Shown: positions 34,223 to 43,315 of the stretch, in pieces
Layout: each line of letters begins with the position of its first letter
Numbering within the stretch: the first letter of the stretch is position 1
Origin: Olavius sp. associated proteobacterium Delta 1
GTDB taxonomy: Bacteria > Desulfobacterota > Desulfobacteria > Desulfobacterales > JAFDCJ01
Reading direction: 5' to 3'
Assembly: GCA_902749685.1 (NCBI GenBank)
Contig: CACVKW010001256.1
Coordinates: forward strand, 1 to 62,682
DNA: 62,682 bases
Position numbers and translations under genes: made by a program
Notes under the pieces: model-generated
Seen by the model: only the letters and a program-made list of their open reading frames with translations
The model's database searches: none
Told to the model about the DNA's origin: nothing

Positions 34223-36203
34223 ATGGGGTGCGATTATCATCGGATGTCTCGCGCTGGTCATCATTGCCGCGATGTTGCTCATTCCCATGTTCGTTGACGT
34301 ACAGAAATATAAGCCTATGCTTGAAAGCAAAGTGACTGAAGCCACCGGTCGCCCTTTTTCAGTGGGGGATGATCTTCGACTCTCCCTGTTTCCGTGGGCC
34401 GGGGTTTCTTTTTCAGATCTGCGCCTGGGCAATCCCGCTGGATTCGCTGATAAAGATTTCGTTACGGTCAAATCCTTTGAAGTTCGCATAAAACTCTTAC
34501 CGCTGATCAGCAAAGATATTCAAATCAAACGCTTTGTTGTAAACGAACCGCGCTTTATTCTGATAAAAAATAAAAAAGGGCGGGCCAATTGGGAGCAGCC
34601 GAAGCAGCCATCTAAAGACACCCCCACCCGGCAAGAAGAAAAAGTCCCGCCAGAAGATACCGGCAAGTTTGAACTACCAATCAGTGCCCTGACCGTAGGA
34701 AACCTGGCGATTCAAAATGGGTCGGCGCTTTGGGACGACCGCACCACCGGCATCCGCAAAGAGATCTCGCAGATCAATCTGGCCCTGAAAGACGTCTCCC
34801 TGGAGCGACCCGTCACGCTGACCTTCTCTGCTCTGGTAGATCAAAAACCGATATCAATAGAGGGCTCGGTCGGTCCCCTGGGCCGGGTGTTTCAGGCCGC
34901 AACCATTCCCATCGATTTATCTTTGAAGGCACTTAAACAGCTGGCCTTGCGCTTGAAAGGATCGCTCGAAAATCCACTCACCAATCCCGCTGTCAATATG
35001 GACATCGAAATCGCTGAATTTTCTCCGCGTAAGCTGGTGGCCGAGTTGGGCCAGGACTTTCCGGTGAAAACATCCGATCCAAAGGCCCTGAACAGTCTCG
35101 CCCTCAAAACCCATGTCAAAGCCGATGCCGGCAAAGTATCCCTAACCAACGGAACCATGAGTCTGGACCAGTCCAAACTGAATTTTTCTGCGGCTGCTTC
35201 AGAATTTTCGCGGCCGAATTTGAAGTTTGATCTGGATCTGGATCAAATCAACCTGGATCGGTATATGCCGCCGCCAAGCGATCAAGCGGCAGCGGAAAAA
35301 TCCTCCGGCAAAGCCGAATCCAGCGCCAAGAGGCCCGATTACACCCCGTTGCGCCGCATGATTTTGAACGGTACGGCAAAAATCGGCCAACTGACGGTGA
35401 GCAAGGCCAGGGTTCAGGATGTGTTGCTTCAAATCAAAGCCAAAGATGGAATAATCAAGCTCGATCCCATGCAATTAAAAATGTACCAGGGCAATGTGAC
35501 CGGCAAGGCCGTACTGAATGTCGCCCAAAATACCCCTAGAAGTGACCTAAAATTGCGAATCAATGACATCCAGGTTAATCCGTTGCTGAAGGACGTATTA
35601 GAGAAAGACTTTCTGGAAGGACGCACCAATGCCGATATCAAATTGACCATGGTTGGCGATGCGCCTTACCAAATCAAGAAAACCTTAAACGGCAAAGGCG
35701 ACCTGCGGTTCAATGACGGTGCCATCGTCGGTATCGATTTGGCATCAATGGCCCGCAATGTCCAATCTGCTTTTGGCGCGGGCACCCAGGGCGGCCAGCG
35801 GCCGCGGACCGATTTCACCGAACTGGCGATACCGTTTACGATCAAAAATGGCGTTGCCAATACCCCGGCAAGCAGCCTCAAATCCCCGTTTATCCGGATT
35901 CTTGTCGCCGGAACTGCTGATCTGGTAAAAGAAACGCTTGACTTCCGGGTAGAACCCAAGGCAGTTGCCAGTATCAAAGGTCAGGGCGATGCATCACAGC
36001 GTTCGGGCCTCATGGTACCCGTACTGGTATCCGGCACTTTCTCATCGCCCAAGTTTCGTCCGGATCTAAGTGCGGCCGCCAAACAAAATATCGAAAAACA
36101 GATAGTTGAATCCAAAGAAGCCCAAAAGCTCTTTGAAAAAAAGGAACTCAAACCCCTTGAAAAAAACGTCAAAGGCGCTCTGAAAGGGTTGTTGGGAAAC
36201 TAA
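34206..36203 (+). CDS. AsmA family protein
   Basis: A 665-residue envelope protein of the AsmA-like family, which bridges inner and outer membranes and is thought to carry phospholipids. Residues 6-28 are the N-terminal membrane anchor; the AsmA domain starts with VDVQKYKPMLESKVTEATGRPFSVGD. The C-terminal domain has DLRFNDGAIVGIDLASMARN and the closing VPVLVSGTFSSPKFRPDLSA segment typical of the family. It overlaps tesA by 17 bases, so translation is coupled. Confidence 0.88.
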   Translation: MKSFFKWGAIIIGCLALVIIAAMLLIPMFVDVQKYKPMLESKVTEATGRPFSVGDDLRLSLFPWAGVSFSDLRLGNPAGFADKDFVTVKSFEVRIKLLPLISKDIQIKRFVVNEPRFILIKNKKGRANWEQPKQPSKDTPTRQEEKVPPEDTGKFELPISALTVGNLAIQNGSALWDDRTTGIRKEISQINLALKDVSLERPVTLTFSALVDQKPISIEGSVGPLGRVFQAATIPIDLSLKALKQLALRLKGSLENPLTNPAVNMDIEIAEFSPRKLVAELGQDFPVKTSDPKALNSLALKTHVKADAGKVSLTNGTMSLDQSKLNFSAAASEFSRPNLKFDLDLDQINLDRYMPPPSDQAAAEKSSGKAESSAKRPDYTPLRRMILNGTAKIGQLTVSKARVQDVLLQIKAKDGIIKLDPMQLKMYQGNVTGKAVLNVAQNTPRSDLKLRINDIQVNPLLKDVLEKDFLEGRTNADIKLTMVGDAPYQIKKTLNGKGDLRFNDGAIVGIDLASMARNVQSAFGAGTQGGQRPRTDFTELAIPFTIKNGVANTPASSLKSPFIRILVAGTADLVKETLDFRVEPKAVASIKGQGDASQRSGLMVPVLVSGTFSSPKFRPDLSAAAKQNIEKQIVESKEAQKLFEKKELKPLEKNVKGALKGLLGN

Positions 36204-36247
36204 TCTGCCATAATATTAATCAACTCAAAAGTCGCAATAGGAAATAT

Positions 36248-37282
36248 ATGAAACTTGGCATTATTGGACTACCGCAATCCGGCAAGTCTACGGTTTTTGA
36301 GGCGCTGACAAAAAATATTTCCGAAACCGTTCACAAGGGAGAGGATCGAATCGGCACCATCCGGGTGCCGGACAGCCGAATTGACGTGTTAAGTGAAATG
36401 TATGAACCGCAGAAGACCATATATGCCCAGGTTGAGTATTTTTTGCCGGGCACTGCCCGCACCAAAAAAGATCAAGCTGCTGATCAAAGTATCTGGACGG
36501 CGGCCAGGGATTGCGATGCCCTAATCCAGGTTACCCGAAATCATGCGGCAACCGGTTTGGATGAAAAATCCCCTCAAGCGGATTTCAGGCATATGGAGCA
36601 GGAATTGATTCTGGCGGATCTGGTGGTGGTGGAGAAACGCCTGGAACGTATTGAACATGATCACACACGCGGTAAAAAAATGGATCCGGAGGAGCACGCC
36701 CTTTTAATCGATTGCCGCAAAAACCTTGAAAATGAAATCCCCTTGCGAAGAATTGCAGATCTGGCAACCGCCCGCAAATTGAGGGGTTTTGCCTTCCTGT
36801 CCGCCAAGCCGCTGCTGGTCCTGTTCAACAACGATGACGATGACGACCGGCTGCCGGAAGTCAGCGACCTCACCGAATCGGAAAATTGCCTGCTGATCAG
36901 AGGCAAACTTGAACAGGAACTGTCCCAGATGTCCGCCCAAGACGCCGCTGAATTTCTAAACGAGTTCCGTATCAGCGAATCCGCCACGGACCGGGTTATT
37001 CGAAAATCCTACGAACTACTGGGACTGATATCCTTTTTTACAGTCGGAAAAGACGAAGTCAGGGCCTGGACCATAAAAAAAGAAACTCCGGCAGTCGAGG
37101 CCGCCGGTGCCGTTCACTCGGATATGCAAAAGGGCTTTATCCGGGCGGAGGTCCTGGCCTATGAAGATTTGATGGAAGCCGGAACCCATGCGGCCGCCAG
37201 AAAAAAAGGAACCGTCAGACTCGAAGGAAAAACTTACGCAGTAAAAGATGGGGACCTGATTAACTTTAGGTTTAATGTTTGA
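36248..37282 (+). CDS. ychF: YchF-like P-loop GTPase/ATPase
   Basis: A 344-residue member of the Obg-YchF family. Walker A is GLPQSGKST at residues 7-15, and the C-terminal TGS-like domain ends in GTVRLEGKTYAVKDGDLINFRFNV. It differs from typical YchF (about 363 residues): the region of the G4 motif reads LVLFNNDDDDDR and the switch region is short, so nucleotide specificity may differ. YchF binds ribosomes and prefers ATP in other bacteria. No neighbour suggests a pathway. Confidence 0.78.
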   Translation: MKLGIIGLPQSGKSTVFEALTKNISETVHKGEDRIGTIRVPDSRIDVLSEMYEPQKTIYAQVEYFLPGTARTKKDQAADQSIWTAARDCDALIQVTRNHAATGLDEKSPQADFRHMEQELILADLVVVEKRLERIEHDHTRGKKMDPEEHALLIDCRKNLENEIPLRRIADLATARKLRGFAFLSAKPLLVLFNNDDDDDRLPEVSDLTESENCLLIRGKLEQELSQMSAQDAAEFLNEFRISESATDRVIRKSYELLGLISFFTVGKDEVRAWTIKKETPAVEAAGAVHSDMQKGFIRAEVLAYEDLMEAGTHAAARKKGTVRLEGKTYAVKDGDLINFRFNV

Positions 37283-37304
37283 AAAATGTATCAGGAAAAG
37301 AAAC

Positions 37305-37481
37305 AGGTATAAAGGATAAGGCTTAAGGTATAGGGTGTAAGGTATAAGATGAAAGGTGCACGGTTCTTTAGTTAAAATTGATATCAATCCGTTCTTCCAT
37401 TTTCGACTTCGGCGTCCCCACTTCCAAGTTTCTCAGGCCCACGGACCTCGCAACACGCACCCCGCAACCCGATTCTCAATC
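37305..37481. repeat. Heptad tracts after ychF
   Basis: Nine units of AGGTATA type (37305-37367) are followed by eleven units of a C-rich type (37402-37478), both of period 7. The first shares words with 49099-49140 and, reverse-complemented, with the ATACCTT end of 49183-49315. The C-rich part contains CTCGCAA/CCCGCAA words. Confidence 0.75.
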
Positions 37482-37484
37482 AAG

Positions 37485-37513
37485 TTGACATTAGTTTCCG
37501 ATATCCTTATATC
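37485..37513 (+). promoter_or_regulatory. Sigma-70 promoter of the ketoacyl-synthase gene
   Basis: TTGACA and TATATC are separated by 17 bases. The start of transcription would be near 37520, 25 bases before the ATG at 37545, which is preceded by a strong GGAAGGGGG ribosome site. Confidence 0.55.
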
Positions 37514-37544
37514 ATACCTATACAATTGAGGAAGGGGGATGTGA

Positions 37545-39077
37545 ATGTCAAATGAATCGGTGCTGGAGATTGTTGCCTACGGCGCATGGAACGGCGGAAC
37601 GGTGGTTGACAATTCAATTTATGAGCAAAAGCAGTTGCAGTTTAAAGGCGGTATCCCGGTAAACAATAAAACCATCGAAGAAAGAATGGGGGTTCGAACG
37701 CGAAAAGTAGCCGGTACGGATGAACGAATCGGTGTAACAGCCTTGCAGGATCTGATCGAAAAAAACGACATCGATCTTTCCCGGGTCAAACTGGTTATTG
37801 GCGCCACCAATGTGGGGGACGACAAATATGACCCCGGACCCCTGATCAAATACCCATATGACACCATCCGCCAAAATTGTCCCGCTGCGCAGGTTTTCGA
37901 TCTGTATGCCGGATGCCCCGGCTTTAATGTTTCGGTTGAGCTTGCTTTTATGCTTTCCTTGAACGGTTTCCTCCGGGCCGGTGACATTTCGATTATCGTC
38001 GGTGCCGAGAATATTCACCGCGCCAAGGCCTTTCCACCCGATGATACGGCCAACATAATATTTGGCGATGATGCCGTGGCTACTGCCCTGAGAACCAATC
38101 AGGGGGCCCAAACGGCGGGACGGTATTCCAATCACCACCAAAACAGATTTAAGATTAAAAAAGACCTCGCACCTGAAATTGCGAATGCAATTTTTCAGTT
38201 AAACGGAAACAATAAAATTGACGGCATCATTATTGACAACCACCTTGGCAGCCTCATTTACCGAGTCCCGGCCACTGCGGCCAGGGTTCAACAGGCGCTG
38301 GTGGAGTTGATGTACCCGGAGCAGGCCGCGGCCGGTATATTCAGCCGGTTCAAGGAAGCCATTGAATTCTATGACCAAAATTTTAAGTCCTTTGCCTTTG
38401 ATATTATGACCCTCGGTGCCGGAGAAGAACGGGTGGCACAAATCGCCAAGGCCTATGTCGAATCCGGCAAATACCAAAACGTCGTATCTGTTTATCTGGG
38501 GCCGGATTCAAACGGAACGGTTATGCTTCACAGCGGAGAAGATTTTGCCTTTAAAAGACCCCAAACCGGCATTGTCGATACCTTAACCCGAACCCATGGC
38601 TGCTTTGGCAATTATATCCAGGCCGTGGCTGCCGGGGATGAAATCTATGGGGATATGAACGGCAAAGGCGTTTTTTTATATGCCACCCGCGGAGCGAAAA
38701 CCCATTTAACCGATCTATTTGCACCCAACGGCCTCAGCCTGGATAATTTTGACCTGGTTATTGAACATCAGGCTAACTTTGCCATGATTCCATTGACCTT
38801 GGCACAGGTTCTCGATGAGGACCCACAGCATATTAAGGCTGCGGTTGCAGATTTACTTGCCAACAAAATGGTAACCAATGTTCACGAGCGCGGGAACTGT
38901 TCGGTGGTGTGTATGCAGCGGCTGCCCTATGATCTGAAGCGGGGGGCGCTCCGGGCAGGTGAAATTCAAGGTTTTAAAATAAACACCAACCTCGACCGGC
39001 TAAGACAGGCCAAAGTGATTCTAAACGATTCCGTAGGTGCCGGGATGACGCGCAGCTCTTTTATTCAAAAATTTTAA
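37545..39077 (+). CDS. Long ketoacyl-ACP synthase III relative
   Basis: A 510-residue thiolase-fold enzyme related to FabH and HMG-CoA synthase. The catalytic triad is visible as C124 in YAGCPGFNVSVEL, H408 in EHQAN, and N451 in ERGNCS. The usual length is 320-390, and the extra sequence is roughly 175-335, between GDDAV and the second half, including an FYDQNFKSFAFDIMTLGAGEE block. It condenses an acyl thioester with a second acyl group in its relatives; the substrate here is unknown. It has its own promoter and no other fatty acid genes nearby, so a specialised lipid or ketone role is possible. Confidence 0.8.
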   Translation: MSNESVLEIVAYGAWNGGTVVDNSIYEQKQLQFKGGIPVNNKTIEERMGVRTRKVAGTDERIGVTALQDLIEKNDIDLSRVKLVIGATNVGDDKYDPGPLIKYPYDTIRQNCPAAQVFDLYAGCPGFNVSVELAFMLSLNGFLRAGDISIIVGAENIHRAKAFPPDDTANIIFGDDAVATALRTNQGAQTAGRYSNHHQNRFKIKKDLAPEIANAIFQLNGNNKIDGIIIDNHLGSLIYRVPATAARVQQALVELMYPEQAAAGIFSRFKEAIEFYDQNFKSFAFDIMTLGAGEERVAQIAKAYVESGKYQNVVSVYLGPDSNGTVMLHSGEDFAFKRPQTGIVDTLTRTHGCFGNYIQAVAAGDEIYGDMNGKGVFLYATRGAKTHLTDLFAPNGLSLDNFDLVIEHQANFAMIPLTLAQVLDEDPQHIKAAVADLLANKMVTNVHERGNCSVVCMQRLPYDLKRGALRAGEIQGFKINTNLDRLRQAKVILNDSVGAGMTRSSFIQKF

Positions 39078-39167
39078 CACTAAGGTGATCAACCCACTCA
39101 TAAGGTGGCTTTAACTATCATCCAGTTTTTATTTCGTTTCACCAGCCCAGTTTAGGTCTGAGCAAGC

Positions 39168-41939
39168 ATGTCGCTAAAACGTAAAATAGCCATTACCGGG
39201 GGTCTTATCTTTTTGCTCGGCCTGCTGCTGGTCTGTCTCTTGACCGGCGCTTATTTCTATCTGCCATTCTATTTAGAAACCAGAATTATTCCACAACTTG
39301 CAGCGGATGCCGGCCTCTCCGATTTTGCAGTCAACGTCCGCAACATCGGGTTCTATGGTGCCGATCTGGCAGATTTGCGCATTGGATCGCAAGAAAATCC
39401 GGCCGTTGTTATCCGTTCCGTGCAGGTCGACTATTCTCCCCGAAGCCTTTACCAACAAAAAATTTCAAAAGTAACCTTGAGCGGCATCGACCTGCACGGC
39501 GAATTGGCCAACGGCCTGTTTAAGTTGCGTGGTGTTGATCTTGAGAAGATTGCCGCCGGGCAGCGACGGGAGAAAACAGTACCGACCTCAAATGATACAT
39601 CGCCGCCGGTTATTTTCGAAAGGCTGCAAATACGTGATTCGCAAATAAATTTAGGGTATAATGAGCAATTCTACAGGATCCCCTTTGAATTCGATATCGT
39701 ACCGCAGGATTCCGAATATAACGTTTTAGATGTTGTGGCCTTTTTTTATCCCCGGGGAGAAAAAATCACAGCCTCGATCAAAGTAGATCGACCGCAACAC
39801 CGCGCGGCGGTCGATATCAACTCAGCGGCCCTGAAATTGGACCGCTTTGCGGATTTAACCGGCCAGATTGCAGATCTTATGCTGTCCGGTGAGTTGACCC
39901 TGCATGGCCAAGCGCAAGTGTTGTGGGAGCCTTTGCGGATCTCATCGGTCAATGCGTCGCTGACGCTGCAGCATGGAAAAATAATGGCCGGGGAAATTCA
40001 ACTTCAAAATGCCTTGACCGCTGAAGACAAGGCGGTTCCCTTCCGCATCGACCTGACCGGGAAAAGCGGCAATGAATGGCAATTCACCGGCAGCAGGATA
40101 TCGATGGTTGCCCCCGTACCCCTGACCCTGGCGGAAATTGACGGCACGATTAAACGGAATGCAGCAGCGCTCGAAAGTTCCGGCAATTTTAGCGCAGTTC
40201 TGCATTCAGCAACCCAAACCAGGCAAAATCTGTTGCCGGTAAAATTCCAGGACCCGATACCGTTGCGGGGTCGTTTTTCAGCAATTTATCATCAATCCGG
40301 CGAATGGCAATGTAACGTCTCAAATCAAAAATCTGAAGGCTCAGCCGTCGCAGCTGCCCGTTTAATGGTTGGACCATTTATCATAACATCATCAATCCCT
40401 GAATTTAATATTTCAGCCACAGCAGCGTCCGGGAAAATTGACGCCGCATATATGCTGACGGCTCCGGCAGTCCGGATCGCTTCCGGGTCCGAGTCTATTA
40501 ATATACCAAAATTATTATTAAAGGGCACCGCTCAAAAAGAAAATACGCCGAACGGTTCCGCAGAAGTCAGGTTTGATTTTCGAGCGCCCAATACCGGCAT
40601 AAAATTAGAAGGTGGTGAAATTAAAATTTCCGATGTTGCGATATCCGGTAAACTAAACCGGGATGATGTCCGTCAAATAACCTTAGGGGGTGTACTTCAA
40701 TTTGGCGGTGCCGGCGGTCGATTTTCTCGTGCCGGCGCCCGGTTCGGCGGCGCACGGGGCAAGATACCCTTCACGTGGCCGGTGGGAGGAAAAACAGCCA
40801 AAGGCAGTATTTCGGTTACAAATCTGATATACCAAGGTCTGAAACTTGGCAGTGTAAACAGTCAAATTCGCCAGACAGCAACTGGTTTTACATTTGTGGG
40901 TCGACATCAAAGTGCTTTGCTCCCCAGAATAAAATTGAATTTCAGGGGGGAATCCCGGTTGTTTACTGACGCACCAGCCGATGCCAGCGTTCATGTCGAG
41001 CTCTCCCGCCCGGCCCATGCGCCGGAGATTGATCTGGGGATATTCTATCCGGATGCAAAAGGCATTCGCATCAAGGGAAAATTTCAACTGGATGGCGATT
41101 TGGGTTTCAATATGAATGGATTCAGCGGCGTGCTTCGTGCTGATCTTGATAACGGCAATTTATCGCTGGCCAAAAACAAGCTAGCGCTTGACGGAATACG
41201 CATGTCGCTTAGTTTGCCGGAGTTGCCGAGCATTCGCAGTGCTCCCGGACAGCAAATTCACTTTAACAAAATATCTTTAGGAGATTTGGTTGTCCAAAAG
41301 GGCCGGATAGATTTCCAAATCGAAACCGCCCGGTCAATTCTAATTGAAAAGATGCATTTTTCATGGTGTGACGGTAACGTGGAGACGCAATCCATCCGGC
41401 TGTCTCCGGGAGCAGATAATTATCACATGACATTTTACTGCGACCGGCTTAATCTGGCAAAAGTATTGGAACAATTCGGTGCCGCAGCAGCTGAGGGTCA
41501 AGGATCCGTGAATGGACGCATACCACTGCAATATGCGAACGGCAAAATTAAATTTGACGACGGGTTTTTATTCTCGACACCGGGAGAAGGCGGTAAAATT
41601 CATCTTAGCGGAACAGATATTCTGACAGCCGGCATCCCACCAAATACTCCTCAGTATGTCCAGATGGAACTTGCCAGAGAAGCCTTAAAAGATTATGATT
41701 ATTCATGGGCCAAGCTGAATATAACTTCCCGGGGAGAAGAGTTATTGTTGCAGATGCAAATGGACGGTAAACCCGCCCAAGCGCTTCCGTTTGTCTACAG
41801 TAAAGATATTGGTGGATTTATGAAGGTGGAAGCAAATGCCAAAGGATCGAAATTTCAGGGCATCCGTCTCGACGTCAACTTCCGGCTCCCTCTTAACAAA
41901 TTGCTGCAATATAAAGATCTCATTAATATGATCCAATAA
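39168..41939 (+). CDS. ydbH: YdbH-type intermembrane lipid transport protein
   Basis: A 923-residue AsmA-like bridge protein. The N-terminal anchor is residues 7-30, followed by repetitive beta-groove sequence throughout and a C-terminal FRLPLNKLLQYKDLINMIQ end. Identification as YdbH rests on size (YdbH of E. coli has 879), the beta-groove character, and the following ynbE and ydbL genes in the same order. In E. coli YdbH transports phospholipids to the outer membrane with YnbE as an outer-membrane partner. There is a weak match of individual motifs. Confidence 0.8.
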   Translation: MSLKRKIAITGGLIFLLGLLLVCLLTGAYFYLPFYLETRIIPQLAADAGLSDFAVNVRNIGFYGADLADLRIGSQENPAVVIRSVQVDYSPRSLYQQKISKVTLSGIDLHGELANGLFKLRGVDLEKIAAGQRREKTVPTSNDTSPPVIFERLQIRDSQINLGYNEQFYRIPFEFDIVPQDSEYNVLDVVAFFYPRGEKITASIKVDRPQHRAAVDINSAALKLDRFADLTGQIADLMLSGELTLHGQAQVLWEPLRISSVNASLTLQHGKIMAGEIQLQNALTAEDKAVPFRIDLTGKSGNEWQFTGSRISMVAPVPLTLAEIDGTIKRNAAALESSGNFSAVLHSATQTRQNLLPVKFQDPIPLRGRFSAIYHQSGEWQCNVSNQKSEGSAVAAARLMVGPFIITSSIPEFNISATAASGKIDAAYMLTAPAVRIASGSESINIPKLLLKGTAQKENTPNGSAEVRFDFRAPNTGIKLEGGEIKISDVAISGKLNRDDVRQITLGGVLQFGGAGGRFSRAGARFGGARGKIPFTWPVGGKTAKGSISVTNLIYQGLKLGSVNSQIRQTATGFTFVGRHQSALLPRIKLNFRGESRLFTDAPADASVHVELSRPAHAPEIDLGIFYPDAKGIRIKGKFQLDGDLGFNMNGFSGVLRADLDNGNLSLAKNKLALDGIRMSLSLPELPSIRSAPGQQIHFNKISLGDLVVQKGRIDFQIETARSILIEKMHFSWCDGNVETQSIRLSPGADNYHMTFYCDRLNLAKVLEQFGAAAAEGQGSVNGRIPLQYANGKIKFDDGFLFSTPGEGGKIHLSGTDILTAGIPPNTPQYVQMELAREALKDYDYSWAKLNITSRGEELLLQMQMDGKPAQALPFVYSKDIGGFMKVEANAKGSKFQGIRLDVNFRLPLNKLLQYKDLINMIQ

Positions 41940-41980
41940 CCCCCAATTGGTTTTAACTCAATTGGTGAAGGAGCGATTTT

Positions 41981-42196
41981 ATGATAAATAAATTATCGTT
42001 TTTGCTGGCCGGAATTGCTTTGCTGGCTGCGAATGGTTGCACCCGGCACAAAGTAGAGGTGGCGCCCGTGGAAATTAAGCCGATTCATATTACCATTGAC
42101 GTCAATGTTAAGGTAGACAAAGCTCTGGATGACTTCTTTAGTGATATTGATGATGCGGAAGAGAATGTAGAACCCAAATCACCTGCTACCGAATAA
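41981..42196 (+). CDS. ynbE: YnbE-type lipoprotein
   Basis: A 71-residue outer-membrane lipoprotein. The signal peptide ends at NGC (residues 18-20), and the mature part has the family's VEVAPVEIKPIHITIDVNVKV segment, like CTPRIEVAAPKEPITINMNVKI-type sequence in E. coli YnbE. It is thought to form an oligomer that caps the YdbH groove at the outer membrane. It lies 41 bases after ydbH and has GAAGGAG before its ATG. Confidence 0.85.
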   Translation: MINKLSFLLAGIALLAANGCTRHKVEVAPVEIKPIHITIDVNVKVDKALDDFFSDIDDAEENVEPKSPATE

Positions 42197-42236
42197 AAAG
42201 TGACCACAGCGATTTGACAAACAGGGAGATTTAAAA

Positions 42237-42608
42237 ATGAAACGAAAAACAATCTTTGCGATATTACCGGTTTTGATCCTGGCGGTTTTGATCACCAACG
42301 CGTATTCATCTTCAAAAGCGATCAAGCAGCGAATGATCGAACGTTTGCCGGTCATTAAATCGCTTAAAGACAAAGGCATCGTCGGGGAAAACAATAAGGG
42401 CTATCTGGAATTTGTCGGCCAAAAGAAAGAAGCGGCTGATGTGATCAAGGCCGAAAACAAAGACCGCAAGTTGGTTTACGGCGCCATCGCCAAGCAGCAG
42501 GGAACCACGGTTGAAGTGGTCGGCCAACATCGCGCAATTCAACTTGCCAACAGAGCCCAACCCGGTGAATGGCTGCAGGATGCCAACGGCAAGTGGTATC
42601 AGAAATAA
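42237..42608 (+). CDS. ydbL: YdbL-type periplasmic protein (DUF1318)
   Basis: A 123-residue exported protein with a signal sequence (about 1-25). The IKQRMIERLPVIKSLKDKGIVGENNKGYLEF block, the VIKAENKDRKLVY segment and the C-terminal GEWLQDANGKWYQK end match DUF1318/YdbL. In E. coli it regulates the YdbH-YnbE bridge. It follows ynbE by 40 bases, with CAGGGAG as a ribosome site. Confidence 0.88.
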   Translation: MKRKTIFAILPVLILAVLITNAYSSSKAIKQRMIERLPVIKSLKDKGIVGENNKGYLEFVGQKKEAADVIKAENKDRKLVYGAIAKQQGTTVEVVGQHRAIQLANRAQPGEWLQDANGKWYQK

Positions 42609-42666
42609 ATCCATCTACCGGCAAAACAGGCACTTCCCTGATAAATATCAGCCGGCCTAAATTCTC

Positions 42667-42688
42667 ACCTGAATCTTGCATTAAAATT
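42667..42688. repeat. 22-bp repeat, copy 2
   Basis: Identical over 22 bases to 1164-1185. It lies 58 bases after the ydbL stop and 33 bases before the stop of the convergent gene at 42721. The sequence after it differs from copy 1. Confidence 0.5.
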
Positions 42689-42720
42689 AATGAGAAGTTT
42701 GAATCCAGGTCTCAACCCGG

Positions 42721-43002
42721 TTAGGTTATTTTAAAAGATGGATTTATGAGGTGTGACTCCCGGCAGCGCGGACAACGGCCGGGACGGGTAAAGCGCCGGC
42801 GGTCTTTAAACACATAGCCGCACTTGAGGCATTCGCTGGCTCTGATAGTAAGCTTATTTCCCCTGGCCGCCAGCGAGCGGGCGATGTGGGCCAGGTGCTC
42901 ATAGACTTCTTTTTCCTTAACACCCACCGCCCCGGATAGCTCCCGGGCATCCATTTGCCTATCAGCTAAAAGCTCAATTATTTGCTGGCGTATGGTTGGC
43001 AT
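42721..43002 (-). CDS. HTH and zinc-ribbon protein
   Basis: A 93-residue protein. The N-terminal half is a winged helix-turn-helix-like domain (IRQQIIELLADRQMDARELSG and GVKEKEVYEHLAHI), and the C-terminal half is a zinc ribbon with CLKC and CPRC knuckles separated by about 17 residues. This arrangement occurs in small predicted transcriptional regulators of archaea and deltaproteobacteria. It is convergent with ydbL. Its target is unknown. Confidence 0.78.
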   Translation of the reverse strand: MPTIRQQIIELLADRQMDARELSGAVGVKEKEVYEHLAHIARSLAARGNKLTIRASECLKCGYVFKDRRRFTRPGRCPRCRESHLINPSFKIT

Positions 43003-43038
43003 TGTCTAATATACAAGATGGTGGCGGTGGAGTATTAT

Positions 43039-43276
43039 AAATTCCAAATCACAAATAACAAATATCAAACAAATCCCAAAGATCAAATTCAAAATTCCAA
43101 ACCCTTAAATAATTGCGGGGTCGGGGTATTTTGTTCGTCATACCTTTGCAGACCGGCATCCAGTTTACTCGGCGCCGAATCCTTTGGATTCCAGGCTAAC
43201 CGGCGCATAATATTTTTTGGTCATTGAGTATTGGAAATTGAGATTTATTTGTTATTTGGGATTTGAAAATTGGAAT
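43039..43276. repeat. Inverted pair of AAAT/ATTT heptad tracts
   Basis: Arm 1 (43039-43108) is ten units such as AAATTCC, AAATCAC and AAATAAC; arm 2 (43228-43276) is seven units such as TTGTTAT, TTGGGAT and TTGGAAT in the reverse sense. Both have period 7 without indels. The core is AAAT with variable bases before a final C. The gap between the arms (43109-43227) has no gene. Confidence 0.8.
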
Positions 43277-43315
43277 TTTATATCGGTATGCGCGAAGTAG
43301 CAAATGATGAAAGTT

